NCBI RefSeq assembly: GCF_036962685.1
Contig: NZ_JBALOP010000028.1
Coordinates: 21,402-85,401, forward strand
Reading direction: 5' to 3'
Length of the DNA stretch: 64,000 bases
DNA from: Ferdinandcohnia sp036962685
Lineage (GTDB): Bacteria; Bacillota; Bacilli; Bacillales; Bacillaceae_L
Under the pieces are notes generated by a model. The model did no database searches and had not been told where the DNA came from. It was given only the letters and a program-made list of their open reading frames with translations. The stretch's first letter is position 1. Each line of letters opens with the position of its first letter. The position numbers and the translations under genes were made by a program. Positions 41,711 through 49,630 of this stretch are shown piece by piece.

Positions 41711-41745
41711 AGAAGGTAGACTAACTTGGTCTATCTTCTTTTTTA
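41711..41745 (+). terminator. Intrinsic terminator of the DUF4127 operon
   Basis: GAAGGTAGA and TCTATCTTC form a 9-bp stem (one G-T) followed by TTTTTTA. Confidence 0.9.
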
Positions 41746-41795
41746 TTTGGGCAAGGCTATGTGGGCATGGGGGAAGTTGCATATATACAGTTGGT

Positions 41796-42012
41796 GATGC
41801 AAAAACAGTGGGTGCCGCAGATGCAAAAAATGTGTATGAGGACGCAAATATCCGTGGGGCGGCGCAAAAATGTATGGGATGATGCAAATATAACCCGGAT
41901 GGCGCAAATCGGTGGTGGACGACGCAAATATCATCCGGACGATGCAAATCCGCGGAAAATCGACGCAAAAATCAGACCCAGGACGCAAATCCCGGTACAG
42001 CGATACAAATCC
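41796..42012 (+). repeat. Family C array, locus C3: eleven boxes at about 20 bp
   Basis: GCAAA boxes stand at 41799, 41823, 41844, 41864, 41884, 41904, 41924, 41944, 41965 and 41985, with a degenerate ACAAA at 42005. Apart from the first, the spacing is 20 or 21. The consensus is GACGCAAATATCCG with spacer bases rich in G. Frames crossing it on either strand are repeats of the array and not genes. Confidence 0.93.
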
Positions 42013-42115
42013 GTTTGCAACCTAATTCCACTCCTGAGATTTATAACCATTCACATTTTTTTACAAGGAATTATGATATGATAGTTGCATAGTTAACGAG
42101 AGAAGGGTGAATGAT

Positions 42116-43195
42116 TTGAAGGTTATTGGACGGAACGACCAATGCATCTGTGGGAGTGGAAAAAAGTATAAAAAATGCTGCGGCCGGTCTGCGGTCGTTT
42201 CAATAGATCAAGTCGTGGAAAACGAGCTGAATGATATCCAACATGATATGTTTCAGTATGCACTTCATTTGTATGAAGAGTTCTTAGATGATGTTTTGGA
42301 TGAGTATGCGGATATTTTTAACGAGCTGCCAGAGGATGTGTACGATTTATTTTCATTCTTTTCACGAGTTTGGGTGATTAGCTCGATTCCGACTGATGAG
42401 AAAACCATTTTAGAAGAGTATGTTGATATCTATGGTCCGAAATGCAGCCGTCCACGAACTCGTGACCTTATACAAAAATGGAAGGCAGCACGTCCATCTG
42501 CCTACACGGTGACTGAGGTTGACGAGCGGAGAACCTTTATGACGGTCCGTGACATTTTTACAGAAGTAGAGCACAGCGTGCGGATTTATGAAACAGAGAC
42601 GGAAGTGGAAGTAGGTTATTTTGTGTTCGGTACGTTATTGCCTGCTGGAGCGAACTCTATCTTTTTCCCGACGTTTCTGGAGTTGCCAACGGAATTTGCA
42701 GCAGAAATGCGAAAGATGATTCTTGACCTCTTTGAAAAAAGTGGCGAGACGAATCCGGTTGATTTTATGTCACATGATTTTATCAACGTATTCATGGTTT
42801 TTATGTTTGGAAAGGATTCCGTATCCGCAGAGGATTACGAATGGAAATCGCCAAAACAGCAAGAGGTAGCGGAAATGTTTCAGGTTCGGATGAAGGAGTA
42901 CGATTACGAAGAAGAAATTATCGGAATTGGACTTACATTGTGGCATAAATATTGTGAGCGTAAAAACCCGAGGATTATCAAAACGGGAATATATGAAGCG
43001 GCATTGGTGTATATGATGGAATTAATTTATCCATACGAGGGCACTTCCACCCAAGAAGAGCTTGCCGAGGAATTTGATGTGTCACCAAGCAGCATCTCGA
43101 CAAAATTCAAGGAGCTAGAAAAAGTCCTTTACGAGGAAATTGAAAAATACAAAGCCCTTGTCGATAATGATGAATTTGATGAGCACTTATTTTAA
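42116..43195 (+). CDS. SEC-C metal-binding domain protein
   Basis: A 359-residue soluble protein. The N-terminus KVIGRNDQCICGSGKKYKKCCGR is a SEC-C zinc finger, the motif found at the end of SecA. The central 230 residues are acidic and unassigned; the C-terminal part TSTQEELAEEFDVSPSSISTKFKELE looks like a helix-turn-helix. The start is TTG 42116, six bases after AGAAGGGTGA; a GTG at 42107 falls within that site. A combined zinc finger and DNA-binding end suggests a regulatory or quality-control role, but this is inference. It stands alone between a repeat array and a terminator. Confidence 0.85.
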   Translation: MKVIGRNDQCICGSGKKYKKCCGRSAVVSIDQVVENELNDIQHDMFQYALHLYEEFLDDVLDEYADIFNELPEDVYDLFSFFSRVWVISSIPTDEKTILEEYVDIYGPKCSRPRTRDLIQKWKAARPSAYTVTEVDERRTFMTVRDIFTEVEHSVRIYETETEVEVGYFVFGTLLPAGANSIFFPTFLELPTEFAAEMRKMILDLFEKSGETNPVDFMSHDFINVFMVFMFGKDSVSAEDYEWKSPKQQEVAEMFQVRMKEYDYEEEIIGIGLTLWHKYCERKNPRIIKTGIYEAALVYMMELIYPYEGTSTQEELAEEFDVSPSSISTKFKELEKVLYEEIEKYKALVDNDEFDEHLF

Positions 43196-43225
43196 GGAAT
43201 AAACCAACTCTACTTGAACCAACAA

Positions 43226-43270
43226 AAAGCAGCGAGAGAAAAAGCATGTTTTCCCCTCGCTGCTTTACTA
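43226..43270. terminator. Bidirectional terminator between convergent genes
   Basis: AAAGCAGCGAG and CTCGCTGCTTT form a perfect 11-bp stem with A and T tracts on both sides, serving the SEC-C gene and the acyltransferase gene. Confidence 0.9.
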
Positions 43271-43294
43271 TTTTAGTGGCGTTATAGGCATCCA

Positions 43295-44329
43295 TTATGG
43301 GATGATTTTCTTTATAACTGGAATTCGTCTAATGATTATTACAGCTATTAAACTGATGGTAATCACTATAGCCACATTTAGTGGAATTGAAATGATTGGA
43401 TGCAAATTGTAGTAGATTTTATTAAAAATGGATTCCATAAAGAGTGACATCACCAATATATGGATAAGGTAAATACCGAAACTAGTTTGATTTATCCATT
43501 GAAATAGCATTGGAATTGGCTTTGAAAGACTTTCTTCTCTAGATTTAAATAGAATAAACACTCCTACTGATACAAGAAATACATTAGGTGAATGGTATTC
43601 ATACCAAAATTCACTAAGCGCCCCACCAGCGGATTTCGTGTATATATATGTAAGACTAAAGGTAGCGAACAAGCCAATAATTGCACCTATATAAGATGAA
43701 ATTTGTAATTTCCTAGAAATTGTATATGTTGATAAATAGTATCCTAGGATAAAGTATCCAACATAGTTCATTACAAAATATAATTCAAGATTTATTTTAA
43801 TTCCAAACAAGTAATCCGTCGTTTTAGAAAACACTGAAATAATGAACCATAGTAGGAGAAAATACTGTATGTCTCTTTTGGAGGCATGCCTTGTCAGAAT
43901 TTTCAATAGTGGTGTCACTAAATAGAGACCCAGGATCATGTACATAAACCATAAATGATAACTAATAGAATTTGATAAGAACATAGAGCCGAATTCTGTA
44001 GCAGAAAGAGTAAAGTGCCCTCGATATACCTGGTAAAAATAATAAATAAGACTCCAGCTTAATAATGGAACGAAAATTTTCCCGATTCGTTTTTGCATAA
44101 ACTCCTTATAAGTTAATGTCTTATCATTACGAAGAAGGAGTGCACCACTTATCATGACGAATATCGGTACAGAGCATCTCGATAAGGATTCGAAAAGATT
44201 GCCAACTAACCAATATGATTGAGGATGATTGTAAAGATTTTCTGCAACAGTCCATGCAGAAACATGTATAGTTACCACGCCGATGATTGCGAAAATCCGC
44301 AGCCAGTCCAGGAAAAAGTATCGTTTCAA
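43295..44329 (-). CDS. Membrane acyltransferase, acyltransferase-3 family
   Basis: A 344-residue protein with about ten membrane helices. The N-terminus FFLDWLRIFAIIGVVTIHVS carries the family's conserved Asp-Trp-Leu-Arg and the catalytic-type His. Segments RCSVPIFVMISGALLL and SYHLWFMYMILGLYLV are also typical. Such enzymes O-acetylate or otherwise acylate wall or surface polysaccharides from the membrane. The start is TTG 44329 behind GGAGGTAGAAGGA. It has no neighbours on its strand, so the substrate cannot be inferred. Confidence 0.88.
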   Translation of the reverse strand: MKRYFFLDWLRIFAIIGVVTIHVSAWTVAENLYNHPQSYWLVGNLFESLSRCSVPIFVMISGALLLRNDKTLTYKEFMQKRIGKIFVPLLSWSLIYYFYQVYRGHFTLSATEFGSMFLSNSISYHLWFMYMILGLYLVTPLLKILTRHASKRDIQYFLLLWFIISVFSKTTDYLFGIKINLELYFVMNYVGYFILGYYLSTYTISRKLQISSYIGAIIGLFATFSLTYIYTKSAGGALSEFWYEYHSPNVFLVSVGVFILFKSREESLSKPIPMLFQWINQTSFGIYLIHILVMSLFMESIFNKIYYNLHPIISIPLNVAIVITISLIAVIIIRRIPVIKKIIP

Positions 44330-44742
44330 ATTCCTTCTACCTCCAATAATTGTTTCTTTCTAGGTTTCAAAATTAATAGTATACACAAAACCTTCTAGCG
44401 TCAAAAGAAAATGTGAGAATTTTTTTAAATGATTTAATGGGGATGTATCCTTCTTTTTGGATTAACATTAGGCTTCGTGACCTTCCACTCTAAAACAATT
44501 CATAATAAGGTTTCCTTACTTGAAATTAATATAAAAACCCATACCTCCATTTTGGTTAAAATATCACCTTTTTCCATCTATTTTATGCAAAACTGTTTAA
44601 GAACTGCCGCTTAACCTGGTAATGTGAAATTCACCATAAATACACTCATGTTCAATTGGGTAAATAGAACTACCTATCCGCCTAATGGCTCATTTTTACA
44701 GAAAATAAAGGAATTTGTCGGATTCCTGTGTAATTTGTAGAA
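44330..44742. other. Intergenic region without recognisable gene
   Basis: AT-rich spacer between divergent genes. I find no credible small gene, repeat or structured RNA. TATACT near 44379 on the minus strand may belong to the acyltransferase promoter. Confidence 0.6.
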
Positions 44743-44769
44743 ATGAAGCTACGAAAGGGAGGATATAGA

Positions 44770-45135
44770 ATGAAGAAAATGGTCAAGGTTTTAGGAATTG
44801 TGCTTGTGCTGTTGATGCTTGCCCTGCCTGGAAATTCTGTTTTTGCACATGAGGATGATGAATGCGAGTGCATCGATCTCGTCGGAGCGGAGCGTAATAA
44901 AGTGGTATCAAATATATTAAAATCGAACGAGTTTAAGATAGTGAAATCAGAGAAAATGAGTGAGGGCTATGAGTTTGCTGGAGCTGATAAGGTGATGGCT
45001 GTCAAAATGCCGGCACCAGGGGATATCTTTTATACAATGGTTGCTATGCCGTTTGTAAACGAAAAAGGGGAATTGTTGTTTGCGGTCTTTGCGGATGGAA
45101 TTCATATGGGGGATGGCCCGCCTCCAGCACATTAA
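44770..45135 (+). CDS. Small secreted protein of unknown function
   Basis: A 121-residue protein with a signal peptide (KKMVKVLGIVLVLLMLALPGNSVFA, cleavage after about residue 26). The mature form starts HEDDECECIDLVG with a close Cys pair, continues with AERNKVVSNILKSNEFKIVKSE and a compact beta part (FYTMVAMPFVNEKGELLFAVF), and ends in a Pro/His tail. AAAGGGAGG precedes ATG 44770. The NKxVSNxLKSxEFK pattern is one I associate with small exported Bacillus proteins, but I cannot name a family. Function unknown. Confidence 0.75.
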   Translation: MKKMVKVLGIVLVLLMLALPGNSVFAHEDDECECIDLVGAERNKVVSNILKSNEFKIVKSEKMSEGYEFAGADKVMAVKMPAPGDIFYTMVAMPFVNEKGELLFAVFADGIHMGDGPPPAH

Positions 45136-45144
45136 ATGGTTTTT

Positions 45145-45174
45145 AAACCCCTAACAGCTGAGTTAGGGGTTTTG
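45145..45174 (+). terminator. Intrinsic terminator of the secreted protein gene
   Basis: AAACCCCTAAC and GTTAGGGGTTTT form an 11-bp stem with a T run. Confidence 0.9.
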
Positions 45175-45264
45175 TCATAAAATTGTAACGATTTTCCTTT
45201 GCAAAATTTGTTGGATAGTGTAAAATGGATTTTAATTGGAAAATAAGATTGGTAGGTAAAAAGT

Positions 45265-45393
45265 ATGAGTGCCGAACAACTTTTAAACATTATGATAGAT
45301 ATTCAGAAAAAAGTAGAAGGAACAGCTTCTATAACAACAGAAGAGGTCATGCAGGATCTCATTGGTAGATTGAAAGAGTGTCAATCTGTTTAA
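45265..45393 (+). CDS. Small hydrophilic protein (42 aa)
   Basis: MSAEQLLNIMIDIQKKVEGT continues to IGRLKECQSV. GGTAGGT lies 8 bases before ATG and a terminator follows the stop codon by about 20 bases. It is mostly helical, acidic and soluble with one Cys near the end. No family is recognised. Confidence 0.55.
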   Translation: MSAEQLLNIMIDIQKKVEGTASITTEEVMQDLIGRLKECQSV

Positions 45394-45412
45394 GTTCAAA
45401 AACCAGAAAGTC

Positions 45413-45442
45413 GAAGTCAGAGGGGAAACTCTGGCTTTTTTG
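45413..45442 (+). terminator. Intrinsic terminator of the 42-aa gene
   Basis: AGTCAGAG and CTCTGGCT (with G-T pairs) flank GGGAAA and are followed by six T. Confidence 0.75.
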
Positions 45443-45512
45443 TGTTTCTATAAAATTAAAGCCCTTTCAAAATCTGTAAAAATATGAGAATATAGAGTTG
45501 TTCGGCTGTACT

Positions 45513-45534
45513 CCCCTACTTCTACAAGTGGGGG
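45513..45534 (+). other. Hairpin resembling an IS200/IS605 end
   Basis: CCCCTACTT-CTAC-AAGTGGGGG followed by ATTCTTGTATAAG resembles the terminal hairpins of IS200/IS605 elements. No transposase gene is present. A related hairpin (CCCAACTTCCGTAAGTGGGG) is found inside family A copy A5. Confidence 0.4.
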
Positions 45535-45568
45535 ATTCTTGTATAAGAATGAACAATTTTCATAATAT

Positions 45569-45695
45569 CTCCGGCGGAAGCCAGAGATTTTTAGAGGAAA
45601 TTATCGAGCATGAACTGGCACTGAGCGCTTTTGCAGGGTAATTACGAGTAGAATCATGATAAACAATTGGGCGCAAATACCCACGGCGCGTTTGA
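45569..45695 (+). repeat. Family A repeat, copy A4 (degenerate)
   Basis: CTCCGGCGGAAG, GATTTTTAGAGGAAATTATCGAGCATGA and GGGCGCAAATACCCACGGCGCGTTTGA follow the family A order but the central GCCAC hairpin is lost. It ends about 10 bases before the ribosome binding site of the next gene. Confidence 0.7.
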
Positions 45696-45718
45696 TTTAG
45701 TAAATAGGAGGAACTCTG

Positions 45719-46687
45719 ATGACAAAGGTACGATTTGGTGTTTTATCTACAGCAAAAATTGCGAGAAATACATTGATTCCAGCCATGGAACGCGCGCATA
45801 ATGCGGAGGTCGTGGCTGTTGCGAGTGAAAGCGGGAAGGCCAAGGATTTTGCGGCAGAGTTAGGCATCCCTAAAGCTTATGATTCATACACGGATTTATT
45901 GAATGATCCTGAAATTGATGCAGTATACATTCCACTTCCAAATCAGCTACATAAACAATGGGCGATAGAAGCTGCACAGCACGGTAAGCATGTGCTTTGT
46001 GAAAAGCCAGCTGCGTTGACATCACAAGACGTGGAAGAAATGGCGGCAGCCTTTAAAGCAAATAATGTGATTTTTATGGAAGCGTTCATGTATCAATTCC
46101 ATCCACAGCATAACCGTGTGAAGGAAATCATTACATCAGGTGAAATCGGTGATGTGAAGCTGATTCGTTCGACGTTCTCTTTTCTTCATGATTTAAATTC
46201 AGGCAGCATAAAGATGCAAAAGGATCTTGGCGGCGGAGTGCTTTACGATGTGGGCTGCTACTGCATTCATGCAAGTCGCTTGATTACGGGCGAAGAGCCG
46301 GTTGAAGTAAAGGCAACAGCGAATCTACATCCGACACATGATGTTGATATTACTGCAGCAGGTACATTGAAGTTCGAAAGTGGTGTAATTGCGAATTTTG
46401 ATGTGAGCTTAGAGCAACCATTTAATGCATCTTATGAAGTTATTGGTACAAAAGGTTCTATTCTAGCAAAGCATGCTTTCCGTCCGGATAACGAAGGTGG
46501 GAACGGCGTACTAGTTGTAACCGGAGAGGCTGGACAGCGTGAAGAAACGGTTCAGGGTGACCAGTACAAGCTTCAGGTGGAGCATTTTGCGGAAAGTGTC
46601 CTATCCAATAAACAACCGATGTACAGTGTGGAAGAAACATTGAAAAATATGCGTGTGATTGAACAGGCTCTTGCGTCTGCTCGCTAA
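45719..46687 (+). CDS. Gfo/Idh/MocA family NAD(P)-dependent oxidoreductase
   Basis: A 322-residue dehydrogenase. The N-terminal Rossmann fold starts VRFGVLSTAKIARNTLIPAM. The family catalytic Lys is in LCEKPAALT (about residue 98), and the C-terminal domain has GGGVLYDVGCYCIHASRL with the conserved Asp and His. Members oxidise sugars, inositols or their derivatives, or act as biliverdin and dihydrodiol dehydrogenases. AGGAGGA precedes ATG 45719. The gene has no operon partners; it is flanked by family A repeats on both sides in the same orientation, which could mark a past insertion. Confidence 0.93.
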   Translation: MTKVRFGVLSTAKIARNTLIPAMERAHNAEVVAVASESGKAKDFAAELGIPKAYDSYTDLLNDPEIDAVYIPLPNQLHKQWAIEAAQHGKHVLCEKPAALTSQDVEEMAAAFKANNVIFMEAFMYQFHPQHNRVKEIITSGEIGDVKLIRSTFSFLHDLNSGSIKMQKDLGGGVLYDVGCYCIHASRLITGEEPVEVKATANLHPTHDVDITAAGTLKFESGVIANFDVSLEQPFNASYEVIGTKGSILAKHAFRPDNEGGNGVLVVTGEAGQREETVQGDQYKLQVEHFAESVLSNKQPMYSVEETLKNMRVIEQALASAR

Positions 46688-46919
46688 CTTTATTCAGCAG
46701 AAGTCCCAACTTCCGTAAGTGGGGATGGAATGTATAAGAGTCTCATCATTCAGTGGAGTATTCAAACCATGGCTGAATAAAGTTAAAGCCTCCGGCGGAG
46801 ACATGCGATTTTCAAAGGAATCTTTTCAAGCAAAGATCAAAGATTAAAAACGCCACGTCTTGTGGCAACGTCGTGTGGGCCTAAAAAATCTGTGAGCAAA
46901 TACGCCAATGCGCATTTGA
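46686..46919 (+). repeat. Family A repeat, copy A5, with enlarged terminal loop
   Basis: TAACTTTATTCAGC and GCTGAATAAAGTTA form a 14-bp stem that starts at the stop codon of the preceding gene and encloses about 73 bases, where A1 has 5. The enclosed part holds CCCAACTTCCGTAAGTGGGG, an IS605-like hairpin. The remaining blocks (CTCCGGCGGAG, GCCACGTCTTGTGGC, GCGCATTTGA) are intact. Confidence 0.85.
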
Positions 46920-46924
46920 ATAAA

Positions 46925-46952
46925 AGTCAGCCTTCGGGTTGGCTTTTTTTGT
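46925..46952 (+). terminator. Intrinsic terminator behind copy A5
   Basis: GTCAGCC-TTCG-GGTTGGC is followed by seven T. Confidence 0.88.
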
Positions 46953-47009
46953 TTTTAAGGAAACTATAAAATCCTACCTTGTGGATAACTTATTACGTTG
47001 TTTAGCTAC

Positions 47010-47120
47010 ATCCAGCTCCAGCGCCTAGCCCCTCGAGGTCACAAGCCAATCTGTCAAGAAGGTTAAAGTGCAACCTTCTAGCCATCTTATCTTGTGCTTG
47101 TCGGGACTGTTCAAGGAGCT
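47010..47120. repeat. Family H dispersed repeat (AGCTCCAGCGCCTAGCCCC type)
   Basis: The stretch from CCAGCTCCAGCGCCTAGC through CTCGAGGTCACAAGCC to GGAGCTTGCGCTTTT is of a type I recall as a dispersed intergenic element in Bacillus genomes. It contains inner hairpins (AAGGTT...AACCTT). Only one copy is in this window, so repeat status rests on memory and not on what is seen here. Confidence 0.45.
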
Positions 47121-47238
47121 TGCGCTTTTGTTCTTTCTTCCTCTTTTGCCGGCAATTCCTTCCCTCCAAATCTAGTAAAACTTTTTCTATCAAAAATGTA
47201 TATCTATCAAAATTGCGGCAATACTAGATTACTAGAGC

Positions 47239-47323
47239 GGGACGGAGGGACAGGTCCCTCGTCCCAAATGGGACAAGGGACCTGTCCTTGTGACCCAGAA
47301 ACGGAACCGTCCCCGTGGTTCCT
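47239..47323. repeat. Family B palindromes, locus B6
   Basis: GGGACGGAGGGACAGG and TCCCTCGTCCCA, then GGGACAAGGGACCTGTCC, then a degraded unit ACGGAACCGTCCCCGTGG. It ends about 20 bases before the start codon of a 29-codon frame. Confidence 0.85.
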
Positions 47324-47343
47324 ATAAATGGAGGGATTTTAGG

Positions 47344-47433
47344 ATGAAAACGAGTGTTGAGTTACCAGAGGTGTTACCGGCGAGTAAGGATGATTTTTTT
47401 AAGTTATTGTTAGATTTAGTAGTAAAAAAGTAA
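47344..47433 (+). CDS. Possible short peptide (29 aa)
   Basis: MKTSVELPEVLPASKDDFFK... follows GGAGGGATTTTAGG. The ribosome binding site is good but the frame is short and family-less. It lies between a family B repeat and the c-di-GMP riboswitch. Treat as tentative. Confidence 0.4.
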   Translation: MKTSVELPEVLPASKDDFFKLLLDLVVKK

Positions 47434-47504
47434 TAGGGTTCGTGGTGTGAAGTATTGTTCAAAGGTGAAAAAACTTATATACTAGTGGGTAGAAAATCAT
47501 ATAT

Positions 47505-47595
47505 TTGAAGAAAAGGGCAAACTTTCTGAAAGGGTGTGGCCCAGAAGCATAGGGTCTACCGTACACTGTACTATGATCGCCTGTCTACAAAAGTA
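47505..47595 (+). promoter_or_regulatory. Probable cyclic di-GMP-I (GEMM) riboswitch
   Basis: GGGCAAA at 47515-47521, a short hairpin, AGAAGC, then AGGGTCTACCG, a variable stem (GTACACTGTAC) and ATGATCGCC match the order of conserved blocks in c-di-GMP-I aptamers (GGGCAAAC, GCAAAGC, GGGTCTA, ATGGTCGCC-like). One deviation is CAGAAGC where GCAAAGC is usual, and the P1b GNRA stem is weak. A terminator follows at 47607 and the next gene is a chemoreceptor, a typical target. The call is by eye. Confidence 0.65.
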
Positions 47596-47606
47596 TCAAG
47601 CGTTTA

Positions 47607-47638
47607 GGCCAATCAATAGAATTGGCTTTATTTTTTTG
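47607..47638 (+). terminator. Terminator of the riboswitch expression platform
   Basis: GGCCAATC and GAATTGGCT pair imperfectly and are followed by TTATTTTTTT, 40 bases before the chemoreceptor start. Confidence 0.75.
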
Positions 47639-47677
47639 CCTTGTTTTTCAATATTCAACAAGAAAGAGGTATCATAG

Positions 47678-49357
47678 ATGAAAAGTATTCGCATGCGATT
47701 ATTTGCTAGTTTTTTTACGATAATAATTCTTTGTATAGGCTTATCAGCCTATAATTATTTTGCAGTGTCCAGTATGAATCAAAAGACGGATCACATGGTG
47801 TCTGAGGAACTCACTGTTTTACTAGAATATGATAGTTTGAAATACAATATTGCTCAGAGCATTGCGTTGGCTCGTGGGTTTGTACTGTATGGGGAATCTT
47901 CCTATAGAAACGATTATGATATCTATTCTGTGGAATATGATTTAACCAGTCGAAAGTTAAGTGCGATGAAGATCAAAGAGGTCGAGGAACTTTTACGCGA
48001 GACGAAAAAATGGCGTGACATGATTAAAGAGTATGTGTTTATTCCTTATGAAAGTGGCAATGCCGAGCTTGCGAAGCATAATCTGCAGACCCACATCCAG
48101 CCGGCTGCAAGGAGCTTAATGGATCAAGTTGAAAACCTTTCGAATCAGCGAGAAAGACAGATTGTCCAGGCTGGTGAGGACGTTGTTAACTACGGTGAGA
48201 AGGCGAACATCGTTGGGCTTGTGGTATCCGTAGTTGCGATTATTTTAGGAACAATTATTTCGATTGTTACCTCCGAAGTGATTTCAAGACCAGTGAAACA
48301 TGTGGCGTATCGTATGAAGGCGATTTCGAATGGTGAGCTTCAGGCAGAGCCTATTAAAACAAAGCTCAAGGATGAAATAGGCCAGCTTGTAACGGCGGTC
48401 AATGGTATGAATGAAAACCTAAGAGGCATGGTCAAGCAAATGGCTGTTGTTTCCGATAATGTGACCGGCCAGAGTGAGGAATTGACCCAATATGCGGATG
48501 AGGTCATGGCTGGCAGTCAGCAAATCGCCGTCACGATGGAAGAACTCTCACGCGGTTCAGAGGACCAGGCAACATCGTCCACCATTTTAATTGAAAAAAT
48601 GTCCGATTTCTCACAGGAAATCATGCAGGTTGCAGTGAAGGGCGATGACATTAAAGACCATTCACAAGGGATGCTAACACTAACAAATGATGGAAATGCC
48701 TATATGGAAACATCGATTCAACAGATGAACAGCATCCATGAAAAAATGAAACAGTCCCATGCGATGGTGGTTGGGCTGGATAACAAAACTAATGAAATTA
48801 CGAAGCTTGTGAATGTGATTCAAGAAATTGCAGGACAAACGAATCTTTTAGCATTGAACGCAGCGATTGAGGCTGCTCGCGCAGGTGAACATGGAAAAGG
48901 CTTCGCCGTAGTCGCCGACGAGGTGCGAAAGCTTGCTGAACAGGTTGGAAAATCCGTCTCTGAAATTACGTTGATTGTAAAAGATATTCAAATTGAATCT
49001 AAGCAGGTCGTTCAATCCTTGGATGACGGCTACCAATCTGTTGAAGAAGGTACCGCGCAAATCCAAACAACCGGTAAAACATTCAATGAGTTAAAGCAGA
49101 AAATCGCTGATATCGGCACCCAAATTGAGGCAATGTCCGGCTCCCTCTACGGTGTGCTTGATGACACAAGAGAGATCAGTGGAGCCATCGAAGGTATTGC
49201 TGCGGTGGCGGAAGAATCGGCAGCAGGCGTCGAGGAAGTATCGGCAACTGCCCAACAATCCAGCAGTTCAATGGAAGAAGTCGCAAAAAGCGCCAAACAA
49301 CTCGAAGAAAACGCCGGTGAACTAAACACATTAATCCAGAGATTTAAGCTGGAATAA
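47678..49357 (+). CDS. Methyl-accepting chemotaxis protein
   Basis: A 559-residue receptor: membrane segment 1 (about 8-28), a four-helix sensor of about 150 residues, segment 2 (about 178-200), HAMP (200-255), and a long signalling coiled coil with the conserved tip VIQEIAGQTNLLALNAAIEAARAGEHGKGF. The product couples ligand sensing to CheA. It has a probable c-di-GMP riboswitch and terminator upstream, so its expression may follow the motile/sessile switch. ATG 47678 follows AAGAAAGAGG. Family B repeats begin one base after the stop codon. Confidence 0.95.
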   Translation: MKSIRMRLFASFFTIIILCIGLSAYNYFAVSSMNQKTDHMVSEELTVLLEYDSLKYNIAQSIALARGFVLYGESSYRNDYDIYSVEYDLTSRKLSAMKIKEVEELLRETKKWRDMIKEYVFIPYESGNAELAKHNLQTHIQPAARSLMDQVENLSNQRERQIVQAGEDVVNYGEKANIVGLVVSVVAIILGTIISIVTSEVISRPVKHVAYRMKAISNGELQAEPIKTKLKDEIGQLVTAVNGMNENLRGMVKQMAVVSDNVTGQSEELTQYADEVMAGSQQIAVTMEELSRGSEDQATSSTILIEKMSDFSQEIMQVAVKGDDIKDHSQGMLTLTNDGNAYMETSIQQMNSIHEKMKQSHAMVVGLDNKTNEITKLVNVIQEIAGQTNLLALNAAIEAARAGEHGKGFAVVADEVRKLAEQVGKSVSEITLIVKDIQIESKQVVQSLDDGYQSVEEGTAQIQTTGKTFNELKQKIADIGTQIEAMSGSLYGVLDDTREISGAIEGIAAVAEESAAGVEEVSATAQQSSSSMEEVAKSAKQLEENAGELNTLIQRFKLE

Positions 49358-49358
49358 T

Positions 49359-49417
49359 GGGACAGAGGGACAGGTCCCTTGTCCCAGCTGGGACGAAGGA
49401 CCTGTCCCCGTGTCCCA
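49359..49417. repeat. Family B palindromes, locus B7 (paired)
   Basis: GGGACAGAGGGACAGG and TCCCTTGTCCCA, three bases, then GGGACGAAGGACC and TGTCCCCGTGTCCCA. The two units are inverted. It fills the space between the chemoreceptor stop codon and the next ribosome binding site. Confidence 0.88.
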
Positions 49418-49436
49418 GAAGAGGAGGTACCCATAC

Positions 49437-49586
49437 GTGTTAAATATCGGAGACATTCTTTTTCAGTTATTTGCACTTCTCGTTCCACTTAGTTTTGTTA
49501 CGATTCTCGTCTATGTGGTGCGTTTTTCAAAGCGTGTCAAACGATTAGAAGAAAAGATAGATGAAATTTCAAAAAAGGTAGAGTAG
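49437..49586 (+). CDS. Small membrane protein (49 aa), DUF4083-like
   Basis: The start is GTG 49437 behind GAGGAGG. MLNIGDILFQLFALLVPLSF leads into one membrane helix, then a charged amphipathic helix (SKRVKRLEEKIDEISKKVE). This is the pattern of DUF4083 / YrzO-like proteins; the assignment is from memory. It is 44 bases before the following gene, probably the same transcript. Confidence 0.65.
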   Translation: MLNIGDILFQLFALLVPLSFVTILVYVVRFSKRVKRLEEKIDEISKKVE

Positions 49587-49630
49587 GCTTGGGAGATAAT
49601 CTCAAGTCTTTCTTTTTAGGGGGCCTCATT

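Noticed and set aside
41761..42081. Frames of 80-110 codons on both strands over the GCAAA array
   Set aside because: The peptides only reflect the 20-bp period read in rotating frames; no start site or protein features are present.
45500..45545. IS200/IS605 insertion sequence
   Set aside because: Only an end-like hairpin is present; no tnpA or tnpB frame and no second end.
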